From Tissierella praeacuta DSM 18095 (GTDB taxonomy: Bacteria > Bacillota > Clostridia > Tissierellales > Tissierellaceae), in NCBI RefSeq assembly GCF_900128955.1, contig NZ_FQTY01000001.1, positions 1 through 64,000 on the forward strand: a DNA stretch of 64,000 bases, read 5' to 3'. Both the position numbers and the translations under genes were made by a program. Under the pieces are notes generated by a model. The model was not told the DNA's origin, made no database searches, and was given only the letters and a program-made list of their open reading frames with translations. Below, one piece after another: positions 46,424-55,268 of the stretch (position 1 is its first letter; every line of letters starts with the position of its first letter).

Positions 46424-47023
46424 ATGGAAGTTGTTAAAAAATTAATTAAAGAAAATGATTATATAACAACAGAATGGTCGGGTGGAAAGACTACACAATT
46501 ATTTATATATCCAGAAGATTCAAATTACGATGCTCGTAATTTTAAATTTAGATTAAGCTCTGCTACTGTAGAATTGGGGGAATCAGAGTTCACTAAATTA
46601 GAAGGAATACATAGATTTATTACACCACTTAATGGAGAACTTAAATTAACACATAATCATAAAGACTATATTAATTTAAAACCTTTTCAGATATATGAAT
46701 TTGATGGAGGTATAAATACTACAAGTTATGGAATAGTAAAAGATTTTAATTTAATGCTAGGAAATGGAGTGAAAGGAGAACTTGAAAGTATTTATATAGA
46801 TAGAGAATATTCTTTAATAAAAGAAAATCAATCTAATTTTAATGAAATTTTTTACTTTATATATGCTTATAATAATATTGTATATATTAGTTTTAATAAA
46901 GAGATAAATATTATTAAACCTTTTGAAATTTTTTTGATTAAATTGAATGGAAATTTAGATTTAAACTTGAATATAAATTCTCAAAATCCTTCGGATATTT
47001 TATTAGCAAGAATATATATATAA
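46424..47023 (+). CDS. HutD-like cupin protein
   Basis: 199 residues: WSGGKTTQLFIYPEDSNY followed by FKFRLSSATVELGESEFTKLEGIHRFITPLNGEL in pieces matches the HutD/YQ cupin family, first found beside histidine-utilisation genes; its biochemical role is not firmly known. No hut gene is adjacent. ATG 46424 is chosen, with GGAAGTGA seven to fourteen bases before; ATG 46409 has no such site. Followed by a long palindrome. Confidence 0.8.
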   Translation: MEVVKKLIKENDYITTEWSGGKTTQLFIYPEDSNYDARNFKFRLSSATVELGESEFTKLEGIHRFITPLNGELKLTHNHKDYINLKPFQIYEFDGGINTTSYGIVKDFNLMLGNGVKGELESIYIDREYSLIKENQSNFNEIFYFIYAYNNIVYISFNKEINIIKPFEIFLIKLNGNLDLNLNINSQNPSDILLARIYI

Positions 47024-47071
47024 ATTCTACACAAAAGCCTTCATAAAAATGAAGGCTTTTGTGTAGAATTT
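47022..47071 (+). terminator. Long perfect palindrome after hutD, probable terminator
   Basis: 23-bp perfect inverted repeat (47022-47044 with 47049-47071) around AAAA. The inner part, ending in GGCTTTTG, has terminator shape; the outer arms extend it and begin at the last base of the preceding stop region. Confidence 0.65.
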
Positions 47072-47120
47072 CTCAAAGTGGGTAATAATTAGAAAGAGTG
47101 ATTTTAGGAGGAGATACAAT

Positions 47121-48305
47121 ATGGATAAGGCAAAATATTTAATTATAGGTAATGGAATAGCTGGACTTGCAGCTGCTAGGGAAATAAGAGCTCATGATGA
47201 AAATGGTACTATTATAATGATAAGTAGTGAATCAACTCTTACTTATTATAGAGTAAAATTAACGGAATATATGTCTAAAGAATTTACTGATGAAGAACTA
47301 TTAGTCAGTAAAGAAAACTGGTATCAGGATAAAAATATAAAGGTTATTCTTAGAAAACTTGTTGAGGATATTGATATTACAAATAATAAGGTGAGACTTG
47401 ATGATGGACAAGAAATAAGTTATGAAAAGTTACTAATAGCAACGGGAAGCCGTCCATTCATTCCTCCTATTAATGGGAAATATAAAGAGGGATTATTTGC
47501 TTTGAGGACTTTAAAGGATTTACATTATATAAAAGAATATTTGAAATCTTGTAATGATGTTTCATTAATTGGAGGAGGACTTTTAGGACTTGAAGCGGCA
47601 TGGGCATTAAAAGAATTAGACAAAAAAGTAAATATAATAGAGTTTGCACCATATCTGTTACCTAGACAATTAGATAAAGAAATATCAGATAAACTAGAAA
47701 AGAAACTTTCCGAGCATGGATTTAAAATTTATCTTTCATCACAAGCAGAAGAGATATTAGGTGATGGTGCAGTCACTGGTATAAGATTAAATGGGAAAAG
47801 GAAGCTTGAGTCTGAAGCTGTTTTAGTATCTTCTGGAATCAGACCAAATTTAGATTTAGTTAGGAATACGGAAATAGAATATAATAGAGGTATAATAGTT
47901 GATAAACATTTAAAAACCAATATAGATAATATATATGCTGCAGGAGATGTAGTTGAAATAGATGGAATGGTATTAGGACTTTGGACTGCTGGAAATGAGC
48001 AAGGTAAGATAGCAGGAGCAAACATGGCTGGTAAAGAATTAGAATACAATCAACCTAAGATATTTACAACCTTAAAGATAGGCAATATAGAACTTTTTTC
48101 TGCAGGGATTATAGATGATTTTGATAGGGTACATGAATACAAAGATGACGAAAGAGATATTCATTATAAGCTATTTACTCGAGATAATAAAATAGTTGGA
48201 GCAATTCTTTTTGGAGATTTAAAAGAAATGAATACCATTAGAAATGCAGTAATATCAAATACAAGTATAGATGAATATATTAAAAAGGATAGCAGGTTTA
48301 AATAA
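47121..48305 (+). CDS. NADH:rubredoxin-oxidoreductase-like FAD/NAD(P) oxidoreductase
   Basis: 394 residues with two dinucleotide folds: FAD motif YLIIGNGIAGLAAAREI, the ATGSRPFIPP strand, NAD motif VSLIGGGLLGLEAA and the second FAD motif IYAAGDVVE. Overall close to clostridial NADH:rubredoxin reductase (NROR), which feeds electrons to rubredoxin for oxygen or peroxide reduction; coenzyme A disulfide reductase-like proteins share these motifs but the CoADR active-site Cys is absent. No rubredoxin gene is adjacent. ATG behind AGGAGG. Confidence 0.85.
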   Translation: MDKAKYLIIGNGIAGLAAAREIRAHDENGTIIMISSESTLTYYRVKLTEYMSKEFTDEELLVSKENWYQDKNIKVILRKLVEDIDITNNKVRLDDGQEISYEKLLIATGSRPFIPPINGKYKEGLFALRTLKDLHYIKEYLKSCNDVSLIGGGLLGLEAAWALKELDKKVNIIEFAPYLLPRQLDKEISDKLEKKLSEHGFKIYLSSQAEEILGDGAVTGIRLNGKRKLESEAVLVSSGIRPNLDLVRNTEIEYNRGIIVDKHLKTNIDNIYAAGDVVEIDGMVLGLWTAGNEQGKIAGANMAGKELEYNQPKIFTTLKIGNIELFSAGIIDDFDRVHEYKDDERDIHYKLFTRDNKIVGAILFGDLKEMNTIRNAVISNTSIDEYIKKDSRFK

Positions 48306-48339
48306 TTGATAATAGAAATATATTATTGGGGGTAAGGTT

Positions 48340-49971
48340 ATGGATATTAAATTTTATGGTGCGGCAAAAATGGTTACTGGTTCTAACTATCTTGTGAAAA
48401 CTGAAAAATATAATATAATTATAGACTGTGGAATGTTTCAGGGAAATGAAGAAATAGAAAGGTTAAACTATAATAACTTTCCTTATGATCCCAAGGAAAT
48501 AGATTTTCTTATATTGACACATGCACATATAGATCATAGTGGTAGAATTCCTAAATTAGTAAAGGAAGGTTTTACAGGTAGAATAATAACTACAAATGCT
48601 ACCTATGATTTATGTAAAATTATGTTAAAGGATAGTGCTAAGATACAGGAATCAGATGTGGAATGGGAAAATAGGAAAAGACAAAGGGCTGGGAAACCAC
48701 CTATAGAACCCCTATATACTATGGACAATGCAGAAAGTAGTTTGAAATATTTTGAACCATATTTTATAGACCAAAAGATAAAAATAAATGATAATATCCA
48801 AATTAGATTTAAGGATGCAGGGCATATTTTAGGCTCAGCTATAGTGGAACTATGGGTTAAAGAAGGAAGTGAAGAAGTAAAATTAGTTTTCTCAGGAGAT
48901 TTAGGTATGCCAGGTAGACCTATTATTAACAATCCAGACTATATAGATGAAGCAGATTATCTTATTATTGAATCTACCTATGGTAATACTATACATGAAA
49001 GTTTCGAAGAAAGTACTGAGAAATTAATAGATATAATTAATAAAACTGTAATACGAGGAGGAACTGTACTTATTCCCTCCTTTGCAGTAGGAAGAACTCA
49101 AGAGCTTATTTATCAGCTAAATAAATATTATGAATATAATCCATCTATAGAGGAGCATATGAGGATTCCAATTTATATAGATAGTCCAATGGCAGTAGAG
49201 GCTACAGAAGCATTTAAGAAAAACTCTAGTAGTTTTAATGAAGAAGCAAGAACTCTTGTATTAAAAGGAGATAACCCCTTTGAATTTGATAATTTAAGAT
49301 ATATAAAAAGTCAAGAAGAATCAATGGCATTAAATAAATATACATTTCCAAAAGTGATAATATCTTCAAGTGGAATGGCTACAGCTGGTAGAATAAGACA
49401 TCATTTAAAGCATAATTTATGGGATAAGAGAAATAGTTTAGTTTTTGTTGGATATCAAGCTGAGGGAACTTTGGGGAGAATACTTTTGGACGGCAAAAAA
49501 CAGGTAAAAATACTTGGAGAAGAAATTAATGTAGGAGCAGAAATTTATGATATAGAAGGGTTTTCTGGACATGCTGACCAAAATGTATTACTTGATTGGA
49601 TAAATAAGTTTAAGAAAAAACCTAAGAAGATATTCGTTGTTCATGGTGAAGAAGAATCTGCCACTGCACTTTCAACTCTTATCGAACATCTATACAAAAT
49701 AGAGACTATAATCCCTAATATAGGAAATAGTTTTAATATTGATGGTGATGAGGTTGAATTAACAAGAAGTATAGAGATATTACCAGATGTTGTAAGGAGA
49801 GATATTGAAAATGAATTTAGAATAGCATATAATCAATTTGAAGCATTAATAGATAAATCTAGCCAAATGATTGATAATAAAATTTTGATTCAAAGATATG
49901 ATGAAATTAAAAATCAATTAATTGATATACAGCATAGATTAATGGACTTAAATATTATGATTGGAAGATGA
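48340..49971 (+). CDS. Beta-CASP metallo-beta-lactamase RNase-like protein
   Basis: 543 residues. MBL motif HAHIDHSGRIP, HIL in GHILGSAIVEL and the Asp in FSGDLG form the metal site; the beta-CASP insertion and motifs (SFAVGRTQELIY, ISSSGMATAGRIRHHL, GFSGHADQ, HGEEESATAL) identify a Ysh1/CPSF73-type exonuclease family (YsgC/Ysh1 group), distinct from RNase J. Probably acts on RNA. C-terminal 70 residues form an extra helix pair. ATG behind GGGGG. Confidence 0.92.
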   Translation: MDIKFYGAAKMVTGSNYLVKTEKYNIIIDCGMFQGNEEIERLNYNNFPYDPKEIDFLILTHAHIDHSGRIPKLVKEGFTGRIITTNATYDLCKIMLKDSAKIQESDVEWENRKRQRAGKPPIEPLYTMDNAESSLKYFEPYFIDQKIKINDNIQIRFKDAGHILGSAIVELWVKEGSEEVKLVFSGDLGMPGRPIINNPDYIDEADYLIIESTYGNTIHESFEESTEKLIDIINKTVIRGGTVLIPSFAVGRTQELIYQLNKYYEYNPSIEEHMRIPIYIDSPMAVEATEAFKKNSSSFNEEARTLVLKGDNPFEFDNLRYIKSQEESMALNKYTFPKVIISSSGMATAGRIRHHLKHNLWDKRNSLVFVGYQAEGTLGRILLDGKKQVKILGEEINVGAEIYDIEGFSGHADQNVLLDWINKFKKKPKKIFVVHGEEESATALSTLIEHLYKIETIIPNIGNSFNIDGDEVELTRSIEILPDVVRRDIENEFRIAYNQFEALIDKSSQMIDNKILIQRYDEIKNQLIDIQHRLMDLNIMIGR

Positions 49972-49999
49972 AAAAACCTTTATATATTAGGAGGAGAAT

Positions 50000-50992
50000 A
50001 TGAAATATTTAGTAAATGACTCAAATGACCCAAGATATAATTTAGCTTTTGAAGAGTATTGTTTTAAAAGCCTAGATCTTAAAGATGATTATGTAATACT
50101 TTGGATAAATGGTCCAGCAATAATAGTAGGTAAAAATCAAAATACTATTGAAGAAGTAAACCAAGACTTTGTAGATGAAAGAGGTATAAAGGTTGTAAGG
50201 AGAATTACTGGTGGAGGTGCAGTATATCATGACCTAGGGAATCTTAACTTTAGTATTATATCTATGTCAACAGGTGCGGAGAAAATTGATTTTAAAAAAT
50301 ATAATATTCCAATAGTTAAATCTCTAGAAAAGCTTGGTATTAATTGTGAATTATCTGGTAGAAATGATATTACTATAGATGGGAAGAAGTTTTCAGGTAT
50401 AGCTCAATCAGTATGGAAGAAGAGGGTTTTAAATCATGGCACATTATTATTTGATACTGAATTAGATATATTGTCAAATGCTCTAAGAGTAAAACAAGAT
50501 AAAATTGAATCTAAGGGAGTAAAATCAGTGAAGAGTAGGGTAACTAACATAAAACCCTATATAAATAAGGATATAAATATTTATGAGTTTAGAGATATTT
50601 TATTAAAAAGTATATTTGGAATGGAAGGCTTAGAACCTGAGGAGCATAGATTATCTAAGGAAGATTTAGATAATATTCAAAAATTATTTAAAGAAAAATA
50701 TTCTACTTGGGAATGGAATTATGGGGAATCTCCAAAATCACATTATCAAAATTATAGAAGATTTAATTTTGGAAGTATAGATATTAGATTTAATTTAGTA
50801 AATGGATTGATTTCAGATATTAAGATTTATGGAGATTTTTTTGGTACAGAAGATGTAAAATTGCTTCAGGAAAAATTAAATGGGATAAAATATGAAAAGA
50901 CAGAAGTATTAAAGGCTATAGAAAGCGAACCTTTAGAAAAATATTTTGGTAATATATCCAAAAAGGAATTTATGGATCTAATGTTTCAATAG
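50000..50992 (+). CDS. lplA: Lipoate-protein ligase A
   Basis: 330 residues. It activates lipoate to lipoyl-AMP and transfers it to the lipoyl domains of 2-oxoacid dehydrogenases or GcvH. The family core RRITGGGAVYHDLGNLNFSI, then KKFSGIAQSVWKKRVLNHGTLLFD (catalytic Lys nearby), and a C-terminal accessory domain are present. No acceptor gene (gcvH, pdh) is nearby. ATG behind AGGAGG; terminator follows. Confidence 0.94.
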   Translation: MKYLVNDSNDPRYNLAFEEYCFKSLDLKDDYVILWINGPAIIVGKNQNTIEEVNQDFVDERGIKVVRRITGGGAVYHDLGNLNFSIISMSTGAEKIDFKKYNIPIVKSLEKLGINCELSGRNDITIDGKKFSGIAQSVWKKRVLNHGTLLFDTELDILSNALRVKQDKIESKGVKSVKSRVTNIKPYINKDINIYEFRDILLKSIFGMEGLEPEEHRLSKEDLDNIQKLFKEKYSTWEWNYGESPKSHYQNYRRFNFGSIDIRFNLVNGLISDIKIYGDFFGTEDVKLLQEKLNGIKYEKTEVLKAIESEPLEKYFGNISKKEFMDLMFQ

Positions 50993-51008
50993 CAAATAAT
51001 CTTAATTT

Positions 51009-51057
51009 TAGCAACTAAAGTTCAAAATTATATAGAACTTTAGCTGCTAGTTTTTTT
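51009..51057 (+). terminator. Terminator after lplA
   Basis: 15-base stem (51009-51023 with 51035-51049, one mismatch) followed by seven T. Confidence 0.85.
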
Positions 51058-51074
51058 ATCTTTAAAAGAAACTA

Positions 51075-51103
51075 TTGGTTGAGTAATGATTTAGATATAT
51101 AAT
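51075..51103 (+). promoter_or_regulatory. Candidate sigma-A promoter of the desulfhydrase gene
   Basis: TTGGTT (51075-51080), 17 bp, perfect TATAAT (51098-51103), 40 bp before the ATG. The -35 is weak. Confidence 0.55.
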
Positions 51104-51143
51104 GTAATTAAAATGAATAGTCTAAATATAAGGGGGAAAACTT

Positions 51144-52124
51144 ATGAAATTACCAAAAAGAATTGGTTTTGCAAATCTACCAACTAGAATTGAAAAATTA
51201 GACAGAATAAGCCAAGAGCTAGGAACACAAATTTATATAAAAAGAGATGATCAAACAGGTAGTGAAATATCAGGAAATAAGGTAAGAAAGTTAGAGTTTG
51301 CAGTACAGGAGGCTCTAGATAATGGTTGCGATTATTTAATTACCTGCGGAGGCATTCAATCAAATCATGCTAGAGCAACAGCGGCAGTAGCAGCAAAGCT
51401 TGGTATGGGTGCTTATCTTGTACTTAGAGGAAAAGAAGATTCAGAAGTAGAGGGGAATTATTTTTTAGATAAGATGCTAGGAGCAAAAATTAAGTTTATT
51501 ACTCCTGAAGAATATAAAAATAGTAGAATGGATATTATGGAAGAAATTAAAAAAGGGTTAGATAAAGAAGGACATAAGGCATATATACTCCCAGAGGGTG
51601 CATCTAATGGAATTGGTTCGTTTGGATATTATAAAGCCATGGAAGAGATATTGGAGCAAGAAAAAGAACTTAATATTAAATTTGATGCAATAGTTACTGC
51701 CGTTGGTTCAGGAGGAACTTATGCAGGATTATATTATGGAAATTATATAAATAATAATGATGCAATAATTTATGGAGTAAATGTATGTGATAATGCTGAA
51801 TATTTTACAAATACTATATTGGAGTTATTTAAGGAAATATATAAATATACAGGTGAAGAAGTTTTAGTGGGGAAAGAAGATATAAAGATTCTAGATGGAT
51901 ATGTGGGAAGAGGGTATGCTTTGAGTGAGCCTCAAGAAATAGAATTTATTCAGAATTTTGCTAAAAAGGAAGGGGTAATTTTAGACCCAGTATATACTGG
52001 TAAGGCAATGTATGGATTAGTGGAAGAAATTAAAAAAGGAACATTTAATAAACATAAAAACATATTATTTATTCATACTGGTGGTATATTTGGTTGGAAT
52101 AGCTTTGCCAGGAGTTTAGTATAA
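51144..52124 (+). CDS. D-cysteine desulfhydrase / ACC deaminase family PLP enzyme
   Basis: 326 residues of fold-type II PLP enzymes. NLPTRIEKLDRIS start, PLP Lys in SGNKVRKLEF, CGGIQSNHARATAAVAAKLG, and the glycine loop GSGGTYAGL identify the ACC deaminase/D-cysteine desulfhydrase family (DcyD-like). Reaction probably breaks D-cysteine to pyruvate, H2S and ammonia; ACC deamination cannot be excluded without key-residue comparison. ATG behind AGGGGG. Confidence 0.9.
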   Translation: MKLPKRIGFANLPTRIEKLDRISQELGTQIYIKRDDQTGSEISGNKVRKLEFAVQEALDNGCDYLITCGGIQSNHARATAAVAAKLGMGAYLVLRGKEDSEVEGNYFLDKMLGAKIKFITPEEYKNSRMDIMEEIKKGLDKEGHKAYILPEGASNGIGSFGYYKAMEEILEQEKELNIKFDAIVTAVGSGGTYAGLYYGNYINNNDAIIYGVNVCDNAEYFTNTILELFKEIYKYTGEEVLVGKEDIKILDGYVGRGYALSEPQEIEFIQNFAKKEGVILDPVYTGKAMYGLVEEIKKGTFNKHKNILFIHTGGIFGWNSFARSLV

Positions 52125-52162
52125 GACTAAATCATATTATAATAAATGGAGGCTAAATCAAA

Positions 52163-52669
52163 ATGAAAACACTAATACCAACAAAAAATGAATATTTTAA
52201 AATCAGGTTTGCAGAAGAAAAAGATGTAAAACTTATTTTGGATTTTATTAAAGAATTAGCAGATTATGAAAAGTTATTACATGAAGTAGTTGCAACTGAA
52301 GAAATACTTATGGATTCATTATTTGTTAGAAAATCTGCAGAGGTTATTATCGGAGAGCATGATGGTAAACCAGTAGGTTTCGCTTTGTTTTTTCATAACT
52401 TTTCTACTTTTTTAGGTAGACCAGGAATTTACTTAGAGGATTTATATGTAAGACCTGAAATGAGAGGAAAAGGATATGGCAAAATACTTTTATCCTTTTT
52501 AGCAAAATTAGCTATAGAAAGAAATTGTGGGAGATTTGAGTGGTGGTGTATAGATTGGAATGAGCCTTCTATTAATTTTTATAAGAGTATAGGTGCAGTT
52601 CCTATGGATGAATGGACAGTATATCGTGTACATAATCAAGCACTTATTGATTTAGCAAACGAATTTTAA
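52163..52669 (+). CDS. GNAT family N-acetyltransferase
   Basis: 168 residues of the GNAT fold. Motif A LYVRPEMRGKGYGKILLSFLAKLA carries the acetyl-CoA P-loop (R-x-x-G-x-G). FEWWCIDWNEPSINFYKSIGA near the end is typical of the diamine/spermidine-like (SAT) subgroup. ATG behind TGGAGG, 38 bp after the desulfhydrase gene. Substrate not decidable. Confidence 0.9.
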   Translation: MKTLIPTKNEYFKIRFAEEKDVKLILDFIKELADYEKLLHEVVATEEILMDSLFVRKSAEVIIGEHDGKPVGFALFFHNFSTFLGRPGIYLEDLYVRPEMRGKGYGKILLSFLAKLAIERNCGRFEWWCIDWNEPSINFYKSIGAVPMDEWTVYRVHNQALIDLANEF

Positions 52670-52682
52670 AAATAAAAAAACC

Positions 52683-52721
52683 AAAAATTTCCAGATGCCA
52701 TTTGAGCATCTGGAAATTTTT
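52683..52721 (+). terminator. Terminator after the GNAT gene
   Basis: 16-bp perfect stem (52683-52698 with 52706-52721) containing CCAGATGC, with T run on the plus strand and A run upstream. Confidence 0.9.
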
Positions 52722-52836
52722 CAATATATAGTCTATTAAGCTAAATAAATAGCTACATATGTAAATTATATAGTGGGCAAATTAATAAAGATAATAGTTT
52801 ATTAGAGTATAAAATAATTTTTCAAAGGAGGCAAAA

Positions 52837-54000
52837 ATGGATATACTAACTAGAAAAAAATTTGAAGAATTAATAAATTCAGAGGAAGAATGGTGTATAT
52901 CAATCTATATGCCTACCTGTCGTATGGGAGCAGATATTAAACAAAATCCAATACGATATAAACAGTGCATTAGAGAAGCAGAAGATAAACTATTTAATAT
53001 GGGTCTAAGTAAATCAGAAGTTGAAAAAATCTTACAATCAGCTAGTAATTTAATTGATGAAACAACATTTTGGCAAAATCAAACAGAAGGTCTAGTAGTA
53101 TTTATAACTCCAGACAAACTAAATTATTATCACCTTCCATTTGAAGTGAAGGATCAAGTAGTAATCTCAGATAAATTTTACACTAAACCACTACTTCCTT
53201 TATTTACGACAGATGGTAAATTTTATATATTAGCATTAAGTAAAAACGAAGTAAGATTATTTAAAGCTTCCAGACAAATGGTTAAAGAAATAATAATGGA
53301 AGATGCACCTAGAAGTGTTGAAGATATGAAAGTAGATGATGATCCAAGAACTAAATTGCAAATTCGTACTGCAAATCCAATAAGTAGCTCTTCACTTTCA
53401 TATAATACAGCAAGTCAAGGGCAGGCTGTAGAAAATGACTTTGATAAAAATGAATTAGCTAGATATTTTCGTGCAATTGATGAATCTTTAAATAAATTGC
53501 ATAAAGGAGAAGAAATACCTTTAGTACTTGCTGGAGTAGAATATTTAATTCCTATATATAAAGAAATTAGTAAATATCCAAATATAGTAGAGGAATTTAT
53601 TAAAGGAAATCCTGAAATATTATATGGGGATGATTTACAAAAGATGGCGTGGGAGATTATGGAGCCTAAATTTTTAAAAATACAAGAATTGGCAGAAGCT
53701 AAATACAATCAATTCTCAGGTCAGAAAAATGGATTATATTCTAACTCATTAATAAAAATTTTATCTCAAGCTTATAATGGTCAAATTGAAACATTATTTA
53801 TTGCCGATGGAATTCATCAATGGGGTAGATTTAATCCAAATAATAGTAAGGTAGTTTTTGACGAAGAACAAAATATAGGAAATGAAGATTTAATAGACCG
53901 TGCAGCTACTCTTACTGTATCTAGAGGTGGTATAGTATATGTAGTAGAGCCAGATAAAGTACCAGATGGTGGGACTGTTGCAGCTGTATTAAGATATTAG
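52837..54000 (+). CDS. Bacterial archaeo-eukaryotic release factor (baeRF) family protein
   Basis: 387 residues. WCISIYMPTCRMG, FWQNQTEGLVVFI and FYILALSKNEVRLFKAS are typical of the baeRF3/baeRF7-like group of proteins related to the eRF1 N- and middle domains. PLVLAGVEYLIPIYKEI and FIADGIHQWGRFN fit the middle domain, including a degenerate catalytic position where eRF1 has GGQ. The family may act at stalled ribosomes, but that is not demonstrated here. ATG behind AAAGGAGG; no operon partner. Confidence 0.8.
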   Translation: MDILTRKKFEELINSEEEWCISIYMPTCRMGADIKQNPIRYKQCIREAEDKLFNMGLSKSEVEKILQSASNLIDETTFWQNQTEGLVVFITPDKLNYYHLPFEVKDQVVISDKFYTKPLLPLFTTDGKFYILALSKNEVRLFKASRQMVKEIIMEDAPRSVEDMKVDDDPRTKLQIRTANPISSSSLSYNTASQGQAVENDFDKNELARYFRAIDESLNKLHKGEEIPLVLAGVEYLIPIYKEISKYPNIVEEFIKGNPEILYGDDLQKMAWEIMEPKFLKIQELAEAKYNQFSGQKNGLYSNSLIKILSQAYNGQIETLFIADGIHQWGRFNPNNSKVVFDEEQNIGNEDLIDRAATLTVSRGGIVYVVEPDKVPDGGTVAAVLRY

Positions 54001-54001
54001 G

Positions 54002-54048
54002 ATAACAACACAATCAGAATGAAATTTTTATTCGGATTGTGTTGTTAT
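54002..54048. repeat. Hairpin downstream of the baeRF gene
   Basis: 14-base inverted repeat (54002-54015 with 54035-54048) plus inner GAAT/ATTC pairing. No T run, so terminator function is uncertain. Confidence 0.6.
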
Positions 54049-54324
54049 ATTAATTCGTTGAATAATTAAATTTTGATATTGTTGTTTTAGTTGATTTATT
54101 GACTATAAGTTGGGAAACCCTTACATAAAATATTTTTGATAAATTAAATATAATTATTATACTAATGGAAAAATAATCATTTAATAACTTAAATTGAAAA
54201 AAGATTATTAATATTTTCTATACATATGTATCTTATTATAGATGAAATTAATTGGACATACCTAAGTATTGAATATAGACTATATTATGTACTTTGTTAA
54301 TATTAATACATATAGGAGGTCAGT
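54049..54324 (+). promoter_or_regulatory. Long AT-rich leader region before pstS
   Basis: The only gene-free stretch over 300 bases (from 54001). After the hairpin it holds a candidate promoter TTGATA (54136-54141), 16 bp, TATACT (54158-54163), which would leave a leader of about 155 nt. I see no clear Pho box repeats, riboswitch or ORF in the rest. Confidence 0.4.
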
Positions 54325-55227
54325 ATGAAAAAAAGAATTAGTTTATTATTAATTGCATTAGTTTTAGTTACATCTTTATTTGGATGTAGGAATAATGAAG
54401 ATACTTCAACAACTGTAGAAAATGAATTTAAAGCTCAAATGACTTTTAATGGTTCATCTACTTTAGCACCTGTAATATCTGCAATTGCAACAGATTTTAT
54501 TGAAGCAAATACTACTTGGGATAAGGTAGATGCTAGTTTTCCAGATAAGAATATATCCATCTATGTATCAGCAGGTGGCTCTGGTGCTGGTGTTAAGTCA
54601 GTAATAGAAGGAACTAGTGATTTTGGTATGTTAGCTAGGGGAGTAAAGGACGAAGAGAAAGAAAAGATAGGTGATATGAAAGAATTTGTTTTAGGAATAG
54701 ATGCCTTAACTATTTCTATAAATCCAGAAAACCCATTAGTAAAACTGAAAGATAGTTTAAGCACTGAAGAAATTATGAAAATATTTTCTGGAGAATATAA
54801 ATATTGGGATGATTTAGATGATAGTCTTGAACATAAGGAGATAGTAGTTGTTATTAGAGATTTAGGTGGTGGAGCCCACGAAGTATTTCAAAAGAGTATA
54901 ATGGGAGATGTACAAGTAAGAGAAGATGCAATTCAATCTCCTTCAATGGGTGCCTTAGTTACAAAGATAATCGAAAATAAAGATGCAATAGGTTATGCTT
55001 CCTTTGGTATGGTAAATCAAAACGTAGGAAAGCTTATACCATTAAAAGTTGATGGAATAGAGCCAACAGAAGAAAATATAGTAAATGGATCATATAAGGT
55101 ATCAAGACCTCTTATTGTAGTTAAAAGAGGAGAATTGACATCTGAGCAAAAGGCATTTATGGATTTTGTTTTGTCAGATAAAGGTTCAGAGATTATTGCA
55201 AAAATGGGATTTGTACCAACAAACTAA
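54325..55227 (+). CDS. pstS: Phosphate ABC transporter substrate-binding lipoprotein
   Basis: 300-residue lipoprotein: signal peptide with lipobox LFGC (Cys21), then the PstS fold. FNGSSTLAPVISAIA is the phosphate-contacting N-terminal loop; SAGGSGAGVKSVIEGTSDFG and REDAIQSPSMGALVTKII follow the family pattern. It captures phosphate outside the membrane for PstCAB. Strong AGGAGG site. A terminator-like hairpin separates it from pstC. Confidence 0.95.
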   Translation: MKKRISLLLIALVLVTSLFGCRNNEDTSTTVENEFKAQMTFNGSSTLAPVISAIATDFIEANTTWDKVDASFPDKNISIYVSAGGSGAGVKSVIEGTSDFGMLARGVKDEEKEKIGDMKEFVLGIDALTISINPENPLVKLKDSLSTEEIMKIFSGEYKYWDDLDDSLEHKEIVVVIRDLGGGAHEVFQKSIMGDVQVREDAIQSPSMGALVTKIIENKDAIGYASFGMVNQNVGKLIPLKVDGIEPTEENIVNGSYKVSRPLIVVKRGELTSEQKAFMDFVLSDKGSEIIAKMGFVPTN

Positions 55228-55231
55228 AATT

Positions 55232-55256
55232 AGGGGCCTTAGCCCCTTATTTTTTT
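55232..55256 (+). terminator. Hairpin between pstS and pstC (attenuator)
   Basis: AGGGGC (55232-55237), loop CTTA, GCCCCT (55242-55247), then TATTTTTTT. It should stop part of the transcripts after pstS, giving more binding protein than permease. Confidence 0.8.
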
Positions 55257-55268
55257 GAGGTGATTATA

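Noticed and set aside
54049-54324. Pho box or riboswitch ahead of pstS
   Set aside because: The region is AT-rich with no repeated TTnACA-type direct repeats and no stable multi-helix structure visible by eye.
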